Assembly: GCA_020161755.1 (NCBI GenBank)
Contig: JAIUOS010000005.1
Coordinates: 113,442 to 177,441, forward strand
Reading direction: 5' to 3'
Source of the DNA: Actinomycetota bacterium
GTDB taxonomy: Bacteria; Actinomycetota; Actinomycetes; Propionibacteriales; Propionibacteriaceae
DNA length: 64,000 nt
Shown here: positions 52,902 through 64,000 of the stretch, piece by piece
How the letters are laid out: each line of letters starts with the position of its first letter
Numbering within the stretch: the first letter of the stretch is position 1
Position numbers and translations under genes: made by a program
The notes under the pieces: generated by a model
Seen by the model: the letters and a program-made list of their open reading frames with translations, nothing else
What the model was told of the DNA's origin: nothing
Database searches by the model: none

Positions 52902-52952
52902 ACTTTGAATCAGGACAAGCGACGTAGGTTCGACTCCTACCCGGGGAGCGCG
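52902..52952 (+). repeat. attR direct repeat (displaced tRNA-Gln 3' half)
   Basis: 51 bp matching 41012-41062 with GTAGG/CCTAC instead of GCAGG/CCTGC in the T-stem. It lacks the tRNA 5' half, so it is the remnant of the original tRNA end displaced by integration. Confidence 0.93.
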
Positions 52953-52960
52953 GTGGCGCC

Positions 52961-54199
52961 TCAGCCCACGGACTCCTGGCTGGGGTCGGCGACCTGGCCC
53001 AGGAACAGGCAGGTGCTGCTGGGCACGTGCACCAGCGCGTAGTGGAACGGCCGGTCGAGCACCAGTTCCTTCGGATCCACCGGTGCCCCGGCCGCCCGCA
53101 TGCCGGCGGCCGTCGCCGCGGCGGCCTCGATGCCCTTGGCGTTCACCTCGATGGTCGCCTCGTGCACCACGAAGTCGAGCCAGAGCCGCTGGTCGTCGGT
53201 CATGCCGCTGAAGTCGGCGCGCTCGCCCTCGAACGCAGTGCGGACGCCGAGGTCCTGCAGCACCTCGGTGAGCATCGTCCGCAGCCGCAGCTTCCACGCC
53301 GGCAGCTGGACCGACACCGGCGCCACCTCGGCGAGGAGCACGTCCCGGAACACCGCGAGCGGCACCGCGGCGTCGGACGCCTTCGACTGCACCAGCACCA
53401 GCGCGAAGTCCCGGTTCTCACAGAAAAGCGCGGTGCCCCGACGGCCACCGCGGTCGTACCACGGCCGCACCTCGGAGTCCGCGAGCGTGGGGACGGCGAC
53501 CTGCCGGCCGTCCGCGGTGGTGAACGGCCGCGTCCCCACCTCGACCAGCGGCGTCTCCCACGGGGCCTTGAAGTGGACGGCGTTGACCAGCACGAGGCGG
53601 GTGTCCGACGTCACCAGCCCGGGCGTGAGCAGTTCCGGGATCTTGCCTGCCGTCTGGGTGTCTACCCAGCCGTTGATCTCGCGCCGGGCCGCGTCCGGAT
53701 CGGCCAGGAAGTCGGACGGGTGCAGGGGCGCCCGGTAGGTCGAGGCGAGCCGGGCCAGGAACGGCGCCTTCCAGGTCAGGTCCCGCTGCCCCCACAGGGC
53801 GTTGCCGAACCGGAGCCGGTCCGCCGCGGACTCCAGCGCCCGCTCCTGCGTGGCGAGCAGGTCGCCGAAGGTCGGCGCCGGCGCTCCCAGCAGCGCGTCC
53901 AGCTCGGACGCGGTCGTGCCCAGCGCGCCTTCGCGCACCATCGACAGCACCATCGCGATCGACCAGGGCGAGAACACGACGTTCGCCGGGGCCGGGGCGA
54001 GCCGTCCCATCAGCTTGCGGGCGATCCGGTCGAGGGCGTCGACACTGTTCTTCGCCGGGGCGTCGCCGGCTCCCGACGGGGACGGCGACGACGACGGCGA
54101 TGCCGCCGGCGCAGCCGTCCGCACCGGGGACGCGCAGCCGGGCAGCGCCGCGCCGAGCGCGAGTGCTGCCGTTGCCAGGAACAGGTTCCGTCGGTCCAT
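52961..54199 (-). CDS. Serpin-family lipoprotein
   Basis: 412 aa. Lipobox ALPGC with Cys22, a Ser/Pro/Ala tether (about 28-48), then a complete serpin fold: NVVFSPWSIAMVLSMVREGA, INGWVDTQTAGKIPELLTPG, LVLVNAVHFKAPWETPL, the hinge VNAKGIEAAAATAAGM, and the C-terminal DRPFHYALVHVPSSTCLFLG. The small-residue hinge suggests an inhibitory serpin with a reactive loop near MRAAGAPVDP. Anchored outside the cell, it may block proteases. The start has GGAGG 5 nt upstream. Serpins are uncommon in bacteria. Confidence 0.9.
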   Translation of the reverse strand: MDRRNLFLATAALALGAALPGCASPVRTAAPAASPSSSPSPSGAGDAPAKNSVDALDRIARKLMGRLAPAPANVVFSPWSIAMVLSMVREGALGTTASELDALLGAPAPTFGDLLATQERALESAADRLRFGNALWGQRDLTWKAPFLARLASTYRAPLHPSDFLADPDAARREINGWVDTQTAGKIPELLTPGLVTSDTRLVLVNAVHFKAPWETPLVEVGTRPFTTADGRQVAVPTLADSEVRPWYDRGGRRGTALFCENRDFALVLVQSKASDAAVPLAVFRDVLLAEVAPVSVQLPAWKLRLRTMLTEVLQDLGVRTAFEGERADFSGMTDDQRLWLDFVVHEATIEVNAKGIEAAAATAAGMRAAGAPVDPKELVLDRPFHYALVHVPSSTCLFLGQVADPSQESVG

Positions 54200-54466
54200 G
54201 TCGCCTCCGCGCGAGTCAGTGAATCTCGACCACTACACGCCGCAGAGCGCGGGTTCGTTGCAGCCGCCGCCGCTGCCGCGCGGGACGCCGTGGGCTCACC
54301 GGCCAGAACCCGCCGCGATTTGGCGGACGGGTGTCTCAACAGCAGGAAAACCAGCGCCCCGGCGCGGCTAGGATGAGCCGGTCTCCCCGGGTTCGCCGCC
54401 TCACCCGCACCGTCGACGCTGGTGCGGTACCGGGAGAGCCGAGACCACCGAACGCTGGGAGTGCCC

Positions 54467-55948
54467 GTGGCCGAGCAGGACGCAGACAACCGAGTGGCAG
54501 CCGTCGTCATCATGGCGGCCGGAGCCGGAACCCGCATGAAATCGGCCGTCCCGAAGGTGCTGCACCGGGTCGCGGGCAAGTCCATGGTCGCGCTGGCCAT
54601 CGACACCGCGGACGCGTTGTCGCCCGACCGCCTCGTCGTCGTGGTCGGCCACCAGCGCGAGCTGGTCACCGAGCACCTCGCCGAGATCGCCCCCCACGTG
54701 ACCATCGCGATCCAGGAGCGTCCGCTGGGCACCGGGGACGCCGTCCGCGCCGGCCTGGCCGCGCTGCCTGGTGTGGTCGGCGAGATCGTCGTCACCTCCG
54801 GGGACGTCCCGCTGCTCGAGGCCGAGACCCTGATCGACCTGGTCGCCGCCCATCGCGAGGGCGGCAACGCCGTCACCGTGCTCAGCGCGGTGGTGCCCGA
54901 CCCGACCGGCTACGGACGCATCGTCCGCGACGGCGAGGAGGTCGCCCGGATCGTCGAGCAGTCGGACGCGACCGCCGAGGAGCTCGCGATCGTCGAGATC
55001 AACTCCGGCATCTACGTCTTCGACGCGGCCACCCTCGGCGAGGGCCTGGCCGCGCTCCAGGCCGCCAACGCCCAGGGCGAGCTGTACCTCACCGATGTCA
55101 TCTCCCACGCCCACGACGCCGGACGCCGGGTCGGCGCCCGCGTCCTGGCCGACTACCTGCAGACGGAGGGCGTCAACGACCGCCTGCAGCTTGCCGAGCG
55201 GGGGGCCGAACTCAACCGGCGCATCCTCGCCCACTGGATGGCCGAGGGCGTCACCGTGCTCGACCCGGCCACGACCTGGGTGCAGGCCGGTGTCGACCTC
55301 GCCGAGGACGTCACGCTCCTGCCCGGCACGTCGCTGGAGGGTGCCACGTCGGTCGGCAGGGGGGCAACCATCGGGCCGGACACCACCCTGATCGACGTCG
55401 AGGTGGGCGAGAATGCGCGCGTGCTGCGCACCCATGCCGAGCTGGCGGTGATCGGCGACGACGCCACCGTCGGGCCGTTCAGCTTCCTGCGTCCCGGCAC
55501 CGAGATCGGCACCCGGGCCCACATCGGCGCGTTCGTCGAGACCAAGAAGGCCGTGATCGGGGACGGCGCGAAGGTGCCGCACCTCACCTACTGCGGCGAC
55601 GCGGTGGTGGGGGAGGGCAGCAACATCGGGGCCGGCACGATCTTCGCCAACTACGACGGGCTCGGGAAGTACACCTCGACCGTCGGCGCGCACTCGTTCG
55701 TCGGCAGCGATTCGGTGCTGGTGGCGCCGGTGCACATCGCGGACGGGGCCTACGTGGCGGCCGGTTCCACGATCACCGCCGACGTCGGTCCGGGGGAGTT
55801 GGCGGTGTCCCGCGGGCAGCAACGAAACATCCGCGGCTGGGTCGCGCGCAAGCGTCCCGGGACCGCGACCGCCGCGGCCGCCGAGGCGGCCCTGGCACCC
55901 ACCGAGCCCCGCGAGCACGCGGCTGAAGGAACGGAGTCCGGCGAGTGA
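54467..55948 (+). CDS. glmU: Bifunctional GlcNAc-1-P uridyltransferase / GlcN-1-P acetyltransferase
   Basis: 493 aa, slightly longer than usual, with an Ala-rich tail. N-terminal uridyltransferase: IMAAGAGTRMKSAVPKVLHR. The C-terminal left-handed beta helix holds hexapeptide repeats (GATIGPDTTLIDVEVGENAR) and the acetyltransferase region FVETKKAVIGDGAKVPHLTY. Makes UDP-GlcNAc for peptidoglycan. The GTG at 54467 has GGGAG 6 nt upstream. The 267-bp gap before it holds TAGGAT (54368-54373) and a CCGCACC/GGTGCGG hairpin, otherwise nothing recognisable. Confidence 0.95.
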   Translation: MAEQDADNRVAAVVIMAAGAGTRMKSAVPKVLHRVAGKSMVALAIDTADALSPDRLVVVVGHQRELVTEHLAEIAPHVTIAIQERPLGTGDAVRAGLAALPGVVGEIVVTSGDVPLLEAETLIDLVAAHREGGNAVTVLSAVVPDPTGYGRIVRDGEEVARIVEQSDATAEELAIVEINSGIYVFDAATLGEGLAALQAANAQGELYLTDVISHAHDAGRRVGARVLADYLQTEGVNDRLQLAERGAELNRRILAHWMAEGVTVLDPATTWVQAGVDLAEDVTLLPGTSLEGATSVGRGATIGPDTTLIDVEVGENARVLRTHAELAVIGDDATVGPFSFLRPGTEIGTRAHIGAFVETKKAVIGDGAKVPHLTYCGDAVVGEGSNIGAGTIFANYDGLGKYTSTVGAHSFVGSDSVLVAPVHIADGAYVAAGSTITADVGPGELAVSRGQQRNIRGWVARKRPGTATAAAAEAALAPTEPREHAAEGTESGE

Positions 55949-56922
55949 GCGGGATCAAGCGTCCGACCGAGAAGCACCTGATGGTCTGCACGGGACGCGC
56001 GTTCCCCGAACTCGCCGAGGAGGTCGCCGAGCTGCTCGGCGTGGACCTGATCCCGACCCGGTTGCTGACGTACGCGAACTCCGAGATCTACGTGCGGTTC
56101 GAGGAGTCCGTACGCGGCGCGGACTGCTTCGTCATCCAGGCGCACCCGGCCCCGGTCAACGAGTGGCTGATGGAGCAGCTGATCATGATCGACGCGCTGA
56201 AGCGCGCGTCCGCCCGGCGCATCACGGTGGTCTCGCCGTTCTACCCGTACGGTCGCCAGGACAAGAAGCACGCCGGACGCGAACCGATCTCGGCCCGGCT
56301 GGTCGCCGACCTGTACAAGGTGGCTGGGGCGAACCGCCTGATGTCGGTCGACCTGCACGCCGCGCAGATCCAGGGGTTCTTCGACGGCCCGGTCGACCAC
56401 CTGATGGCGCTGCCGGTGCTGGTGGACTACATCAAGTCGTCCTACAACACCTCGGAGATGACCGTGGTCTCCCCGGACGCGGGCCGCGTCCGGCTGGCTG
56501 ATGAGTACTCCGACCGGTTGGGGACGCCGCTGGCGATCATCCACAAGCGGCGCGACCCGAACAAGGCCAACGAGGTGGCCGTCGGCGAGGTCGTCGGCGA
56601 CGTCGAGGGCCGGGTCTGCCTGCTGGTCGACGACATGATCGACACCGCCGGCACGATCTGCCAGGCCGCGGCCGCGCTGAAGGCGCACGGTGCCAAGCGG
56701 GTGATCGCGGCCGCCACCCACCCGATCCTGTCCGGGCCGGCGCCGCAGCGGCTGAACGAGTCCGACTTCGAAGAGGTCATCGTCACCAACACCCTGCCGA
56801 TCCCCGACGGGATCAACATCCCGAAGCTGACTGTGCTCTCGATGGCGCCGCTGCTCGCCCAGGCGATCCAGGCCGTCTTCGAGGAGGGCTCGGTCGCATC
56901 CCTGTTCAACGGCGCGCACTGA
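55945..56922 (+). CDS. prs: Ribose-phosphate pyrophosphokinase
   Basis: PRPP synthetase of 325 aa, full length. ITVVSPFYPYGRQDKKHAGR (flexible loop), SVDLHAAQIQGFFDGPVDHL and the PRPP loop LLVDDMIDTAGTI are intact. Supplies PRPP to nucleotide, His and Trp synthesis. GTG start overlaps glmU by 4 bp; AAGGAACGGAG upstream. Followed by a palindromic repeat that probably terminates glmU-prs. Confidence 0.97.
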   Translation: MSGIKRPTEKHLMVCTGRAFPELAEEVAELLGVDLIPTRLLTYANSEIYVRFEESVRGADCFVIQAHPAPVNEWLMEQLIMIDALKRASARRITVVSPFYPYGRQDKKHAGREPISARLVADLYKVAGANRLMSVDLHAAQIQGFFDGPVDHLMALPVLVDYIKSSYNTSEMTVVSPDAGRVRLADEYSDRLGTPLAIIHKRRDPNKANEVAVGEVVGDVEGRVCLLVDDMIDTAGTICQAAAALKAHGAKRVIAAATHPILSGPAPQRLNESDFEEVIVTNTLPIPDGINIPKLTVLSMAPLLAQAIQAVFEEGSVASLFNGAH

Positions 56923-56926
56923 CTCC

Positions 56927-56957
56927 GGACCAAAAGGGGACTGTCCCCTTTTGGTCC
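56927..56957. repeat. Palindromic repeat, GGACC-AAAAGGGGAC family
   Basis: Perfect 15-bp arms around a central T, identical in sequence to the copy at 737-767, 4 bp past the prs stop. Probable terminator. Confidence 0.9.
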
Positions 56958-57034
56958 GCTCCGACCGCCGGTCTGGCGGGACGGGGGCCAATCCCCTTTC
57001 CCGCGGCCGATTCGTCCGCGGCGGCGTCCGGCGA

Positions 57035-57040
57035 TAGACT
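57035..57040 (+). promoter_or_regulatory. -10 element ahead of the rplY leader
   Basis: TAGACT with a 121-nt leader to rplY. The leader contains GGGGCCGAAAACGGCCC-type hairpin sequence near 57060-57077 and could carry L25 autoregulation; inferred. Confidence 0.45.
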
Positions 57041-57161
57041 GGGCGGGTTGCCTCGGCGAGGGGCCGAAAACGGCCCGTGATCGACAAGGCGGAGCGCTGA
57101 GCGCCGCCGGTCCTCCCTCGTCGAGCCGTGAATCTGTACGAGGTTGAGGAGTTAGAGCAAA

Positions 57162-57776
57162 GTGTCTGAGAGCAAGATCGCAGCGGTTTCCCGCACCGAA
57201 TTCGGCAAGGGCGCGGCCCGCCGTACCCGTCGGGCCGGTCTGGTGCCGGCCGTCCTGTACGGCCACGGGACCGATCCGGTCCACCTGTCGCTGCCGGGGC
57301 ACGAGCTGCTGCTGGCCCTGCGCGTGGCCAACGCGGTGCTCGAGATCTCCGTCGACGGCGCGAAGACCCAGCTGGCCCTGGCCAAGCAGGTGCAGCGAAA
57401 CCCCATCCGCGGGAGCATCGAGCACCTCGACCTGGTCATCGTCCGCAAGGGCGAGAAGGTCACCGTCGAGGTTCCGCTCGTCGTCGTGGGCGACCACCCG
57501 AGCGACCGCATGATCGTGATGGACCAGCAGACGATCAGCCTCGAGGTCGAGGCCACCCACATCCCGGCCGGCGTCGAGATCGACATCGCCGGGCTCGAGA
57601 TCGGCGAGACCATCACCGCCGGGGACCTGAAGCTCCCCACCGGCGCGGTGTTCCCGGGCGAGGCCGACGACCTGATCCTCTCGATCGCCGCCACCCCGAC
57701 CCAGGCGTCGCTGGACGCCGAGTTGGCCGGAGAGGGCGCCGCCGATGAGGCCGTCGAGGCCGAGGAAGAGGCCTGA
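57162..57776 (+). CDS. rplY: 50S ribosomal protein L25/TL5 (Ctc)
   Basis: 204 aa, the long CTC form. The N-terminal L25 domain binds 5S rRNA (AAVSRTEFGKGAARRTRRAG, LVPAVLYGHG); the C-terminal TL5 domain includes DIAGLEIGETITAGDLKLP. Acidic tail DEAVEAEEEA. GTG start; ribosome site is a weak GAGGAG 9 nt upstream. Heads the rplY-pth-mfd run. Confidence 0.96.
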   Translation: MSESKIAAVSRTEFGKGAARRTRRAGLVPAVLYGHGTDPVHLSLPGHELLLALRVANAVLEISVDGAKTQLALAKQVQRNPIRGSIEHLDLVIVRKGEKVTVEVPLVVVGDHPSDRMIVMDQQTISLEVEATHIPAGVEIDIAGLEIGETITAGDLKLPTGAVFPGEADDLILSIAATPTQASLDAELAGEGAADEAVEAEEEA

Positions 57777-57785
57777 GCCTCCGAC

Positions 57786-58388
57786 ATGTCGACCTGGCTG
57801 GTGGTCGGGCTCGGTAATCCGGGCCCGACCTACGCGTCTCACCGGCACAACGTCGGCTATCTGGTGGTCGACGAGCTCGCCCGGCGGGCCGGCGTCACCT
57901 TCTCCGGTGCCGGCCAGCTGCGCGCCGAGGTGGCGCAGACCCGGCTGACCGCGGCCGGCGGCATCGGTGGGGTCGGTGCCGAGGCCGAGAAGATCGTCCT
58001 GCTGAAGTCGCGGACGTACATGAACGACTCCGGCGCTGCTGTGTCCAAGGCGCTCGGTTACTACCGGATCACCCCCGAGTACCTGGTGGTGGTCCACGAC
58101 GAGCTCGACCTGGAGTTCGGCCAGCTGCGCCTCAAGTTCGGGGGCGGCGACAACGGCCACAACGGCTTGAAGTCGATCCGTCGCAGCCTCGGGACGGGCG
58201 ACTACTTCCGCGCCCGCTACGGCGTCGGACGCCCCCAGGGCCGCCAGGACCCGGCCGACTACGTGCTCAGCCCGTTCCCGTCCGCCCTGTCCGAGGACGT
58301 GGCCGTCGAGGTCGGACGCTGCGCGGACGCGGTCGAGTCGCTGCTCACCGTGGGGCTGGACGCGACCCAGAGCCGGTTCAACTCCTGA
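57786..58388 (+). CDS. pth: Peptidyl-tRNA hydrolase
   Basis: 200 aa. VVGLGNPGPTYASHRHNVGY carries the catalytic His; LKSRTYMNDSGAAV and VVVHDELDLEFGQLRLKFGG follow, the second with the catalytic Asp and GGxxGHNG-type loop. Recycles stalled peptidyl-tRNA. 9 bp after rplY. A hairpin GGACGGA/TCCGTCC lies after it (58429-58446). Confidence 0.97.
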   Translation: MSTWLVVGLGNPGPTYASHRHNVGYLVVDELARRAGVTFSGAGQLRAEVAQTRLTAAGGIGGVGAEAEKIVLLKSRTYMNDSGAAVSKALGYYRITPEYLVVVHDELDLEFGQLRLKFGGGDNGHNGLKSIRRSLGTGDYFRARYGVGRPQGRQDPADYVLSPFPSALSEDVAVEVGRCADAVESLLTVGLDATQSRFNS

Positions 58389-58428
58389 CCCTGCGCAGGC
58401 ACCCGCAGGCACCCGCGCCGTCCCGGTC

Positions 58429-58446
58429 GGACGGAGGATTCCGTCC
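58429..58446. terminator. Hairpin between pth and mfd
   Basis: GGACGGA-GGAT-TCCGTCC, 7-bp stem, 40 bp after the pth stop and ahead of the mfd -10. Confidence 0.55.
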
Positions 58447-58483
58447 CGCCGTTGCACCCGTCCCGGGTGTCGGTCGTGCTGGG

Positions 58484-58489
58484 TAAGGT
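58484..58489 (+). promoter_or_regulatory. -10 element of mfd (leaderless)
   Basis: TAAGGT is exactly 6 nt before the GTG at 58496, supporting that start over the ATG 3 nt later. Confidence 0.6.
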
Positions 58490-58495
58490 GATGCG

Positions 58496-62089
<3,594 letters not shown>

Positions 62090-62111
62090 TATCCCCAGCG
62101 TTGGACCACGG

Positions 62112-62642
62112 ATGGGACGGAACATGAAATCGGTGAAGCTCGCGGCGCTGGCCACCACGGCCGCACTGGCCCTGACCGGCTGTGCGACCGGAAGCCCGCA
62201 GAACGCCGCGTACGTCGGGCCGACGCCGATCAGCCTCGACCAGGTCACGCACCTGTCGAACCAGGTGGCCGCGTTCACCTCCGACACCAGCGACTCCGCG
62301 TCCACCTTCAACACCGCGGTGGTGCAGATCCTGATCAGCAGCAAGATCGCGCTGGCCACCAAGCTCCCGGTCACCGACGCCGAGCGCCAGCAGGTCATGG
62401 CCGCGGACGCGTCGCTGTCCGAACTCGCGAAGGACCCGGAGCTGGCCGACTTCGTCGGCGACTGGGTCGACGCGCAGGCGATCGTGTCCACCGACGCCGG
62501 CCGGGCCGCCTACCTCGCGCTCGCGGAGGAGACCACCGTCCGGCTCAACCCGCGGTTCGGCACCTGGGACTCCCAGAAGTTCGCGATCGCCGACGGCAGC
62601 ACCGGTTCGATCTCCGAGGTCGCGCCGATCAGGCAGGAGTGA
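62112..62642 (+). CDS. Lipoprotein, SurA-N-like
   Basis: 176 aa. The signal ends ALALTGC (Cys24 from this start, Cys20 from the ATG at 62124, which has GGGACGG closer). The body is helical with QVTHLSNQVAAFTSDTS and LPVTDAERQQVMAADASLSE, as in the SurA-like lipoproteins commonly found between mfd and mazG in actinomycetes. No PPIase domain. Membrane-anchored, outside the cell. Overlaps mazG by 4 bp. Confidence 0.8.
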   Translation: MGRNMKSVKLAALATTAALALTGCATGSPQNAAYVGPTPISLDQVTHLSNQVAAFTSDTSDSASTFNTAVVQILISSKIALATKLPVTDAERQQVMAADASLSELAKDPELADFVGDWVDAQAIVSTDAGRAAYLALAEETTVRLNPRFGTWDSQKFAIADGSTGSISEVAPIRQE

Positions 62643-63256
62643 GCGAACTCGAACGACTGGTGGCGGTGATGCACCGCCTCCGTTCGGGCTGCCCGTGGGA
62701 CGCCGAACAGACCCACGCCACGCTGGTGCGCTACCTCGTGGAGGAGACGCTCGAGGTCGTCGAGGCCATCGAGACCGCGGACGACGACCACCTGGCCGAG
62801 GAGCTCGGCGACCTGCTGCTCCAGGTGGTGTTCCACGCCGAGATCGCGGCCGAGACCGGACGCTTCGACATCGAGGACGTGGCGCGCCGGATCGCCGACA
62901 AGCTGGTCGCCCGGCACCCGTACGTGTTCTCCGACGCCGAGGTGCCGTCCGACCTGATCGGGTCGTGGGAGCGGGCGAAAGCCGCCGAGAAGGCCCGCTC
63001 GTCGGCGCTGGACGGGATTCCGGAGCGGCTGTCCGCGCTGACCCGGGCGCACAAGGTCATCGTTCGTGCGCGCAGCCACGGGTTGGAGCCGGCGGCGCTC
63101 GGCGTGGAGGCGTCCGGGCTCGCCGCCGACGAGCTGGGAGCGGAGTTCCTCCGCCTGGTCGCGCGCGCCGAGGAGCTCGGACTCGACCCCGAGCAGGAGG
63201 CACGAGCCGCCCTGCGCGTCCTCGAGGCCAGGGTGCGCACCGCCGAGGCCGGCTGA
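62639..63256 (+). CDS. mazG: Nucleoside triphosphate pyrophosphohydrolase MazG
   Basis: 205 aa. CPWDAEQTHATLVRYLVEE contains the MazG N-terminal signature; EELGDLLLQVVFHAEIAAE supplies the metal-binding EExxD-type residues. A second, weaker MazG-like region follows (RLSALTRAHKVIVRA). Hydrolyses aberrant dNTPs. GTG start in an overlap with the lipoprotein stop. Confidence 0.95.
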   Translation: MSELERLVAVMHRLRSGCPWDAEQTHATLVRYLVEETLEVVEAIETADDDHLAEELGDLLLQVVFHAEIAAETGRFDIEDVARRIADKLVARHPYVFSDAEVPSDLIGSWERAKAAEKARSSALDGIPERLSALTRAHKVIVRARSHGLEPAALGVEASGLAADELGAEFLRLVARAEELGLDPEQEARAALRVLEARVRTAEAG

Positions 63257-63286
63257 CCGAAACCGCCGGGGCCGGCCGACCGAAGT

Positions 63287-63333
63287 GGGGACGGTTCCTA
63301 TCTCGGTCCCGGACCGAGACAGGAACCGTCCCC
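63287..63333. terminator. 23-bp palindrome between mazG and enolase
   Basis: GGGGACGGTTCCTATCTCGG(TCC) pairs with its complement across a single central C, with one mismatch. Between the mazG stop (63256) and the enolase start; probable terminator and member of another palindrome family. Confidence 0.7.
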
Positions 63334-63458
63334 TCTTTCGTCGGGGTGCCCCGTCCACGCTGCGGGACGGGGGCTTCCACGCTGACGCCCGCTGCTGCCA
63401 CCGCGGGCCGTGGCCGCTAGGGTTGGGACCGATGACCACACCGTCCTGAAAGGCATGA

Positions 63459-64000
<542 letters not shown>

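Larger units (their letters stand above)
41012..52952. mobile_element. Integrative element in tRNA-Gln, about 11.9 kb
   Basis: Bounded by the 51-bp tRNA direct repeats and flanked inside by TGGGGACAAAC pairs at both ends. Gene order: tyrosine integrase, two small genes, HTH gene (minus); then excisionase-like, unknowns, RepA-type ATPase, MT-A70 methylase, BsuBI-type methylase and nuclease (plus), and small genes. No FtsK/Tra, relaxase, capsid or terminase gene is recognisable, so it is more like a satellite or a mobilisable replicating element than a complete phage or AICE. Codon usage is less GC-extreme in several of its genes than in the flanks. Confidence 0.9.

Overview
The window is high-GC DNA from an actinomycete (Actinomycetota). 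Supporting signs are GC-rich third codon positions, frequent GTG starts, many genes that look leaderless (a TANNNT hexamer exactly 6 nt before the start codon), the pmt/rsmI divergent pair, rsmI-tatD-rsmA-ispE, and glmU-prs-rplY-pth-mfd-lipoprotein-mazG-eno. The gene order would suit the Propionibacteriales, but I cannot fix the family from sequence alone.

Region by region. 0-6.2 kb: a truncated aldo/keto reductase, a beta-glucoside operon on the minus strand (PTS EIIBCA, 6-phospho-beta-glucosidase, LicT/BglG antiterminator) with a recognisable RAT/terminator leader, and a second aldo/keto reductase. 6.4-9.25 kb: a small membrane protein, an AbiEi/AbiEii toxin-antitoxin pair, a decayed serine-recombinase relic and tRNA-Ala(CGC). 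9.3-11.1 kb: siroheme genes and a GyrI-like protein. 11.2-17.6 kb: a peptide ABC transporter operon behind a cysteine-rich leaderless mini-ORF; its last ATPase is fused in frame to an amidohydrolase through a linker made of two palindromic repeats. 17.6-23.3 kb: a CAP-domain secreted protein, HIT protein, cold-shock protein, lipid kinase and a W-G-QW repeat protein. 23.3-29.5 kb: a fatty-acid module (MaoC-like hydratase, FabG, thiolase; divergent TetR and acyl-CoA oxidase/dehydrogenase). 29.5-40.8 kb: AzlCD, a split-barrel flavoprotein, a nucleobase permease, protein O-mannosyltransferase, rsmI-tatD-rsmA-ispE, an MFS transporter and a TetR regulator.

41.0-52.95 kb is an integrated mobile element of about 11.9 kb in a tRNA-Gln(TTG) gene, bounded by 51-bp direct repeats that differ at two paired T-stem bases. 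It carries a tyrosine integrase with an N-terminal CxxC zinc-ribbon-like segment, an excisionase-like HTH protein, a RepA-type AAA ATPase with a structured kissing-hairpin leader and an iteron-like array behind it, an MT-A70 methylase, a BsuBI/PstI-type restriction-modification pair and several unknown small genes. No transfer gene was recognised. The 9-mer GGTTGACAC occurs at least eight times inside it. 53-64 kb returns to chromosome: a serpin-like lipoprotein, glmU-prs, rplY-pth-mfd, a lipoprotein, mazG and the start of enolase.

Across the window there are palindromic repeats of several families (AAAAGGGGAC-W-GTCCCCTTTT core and others). They sit at gene ends, often between convergent genes, and in two genes have become in-frame coding sequence.
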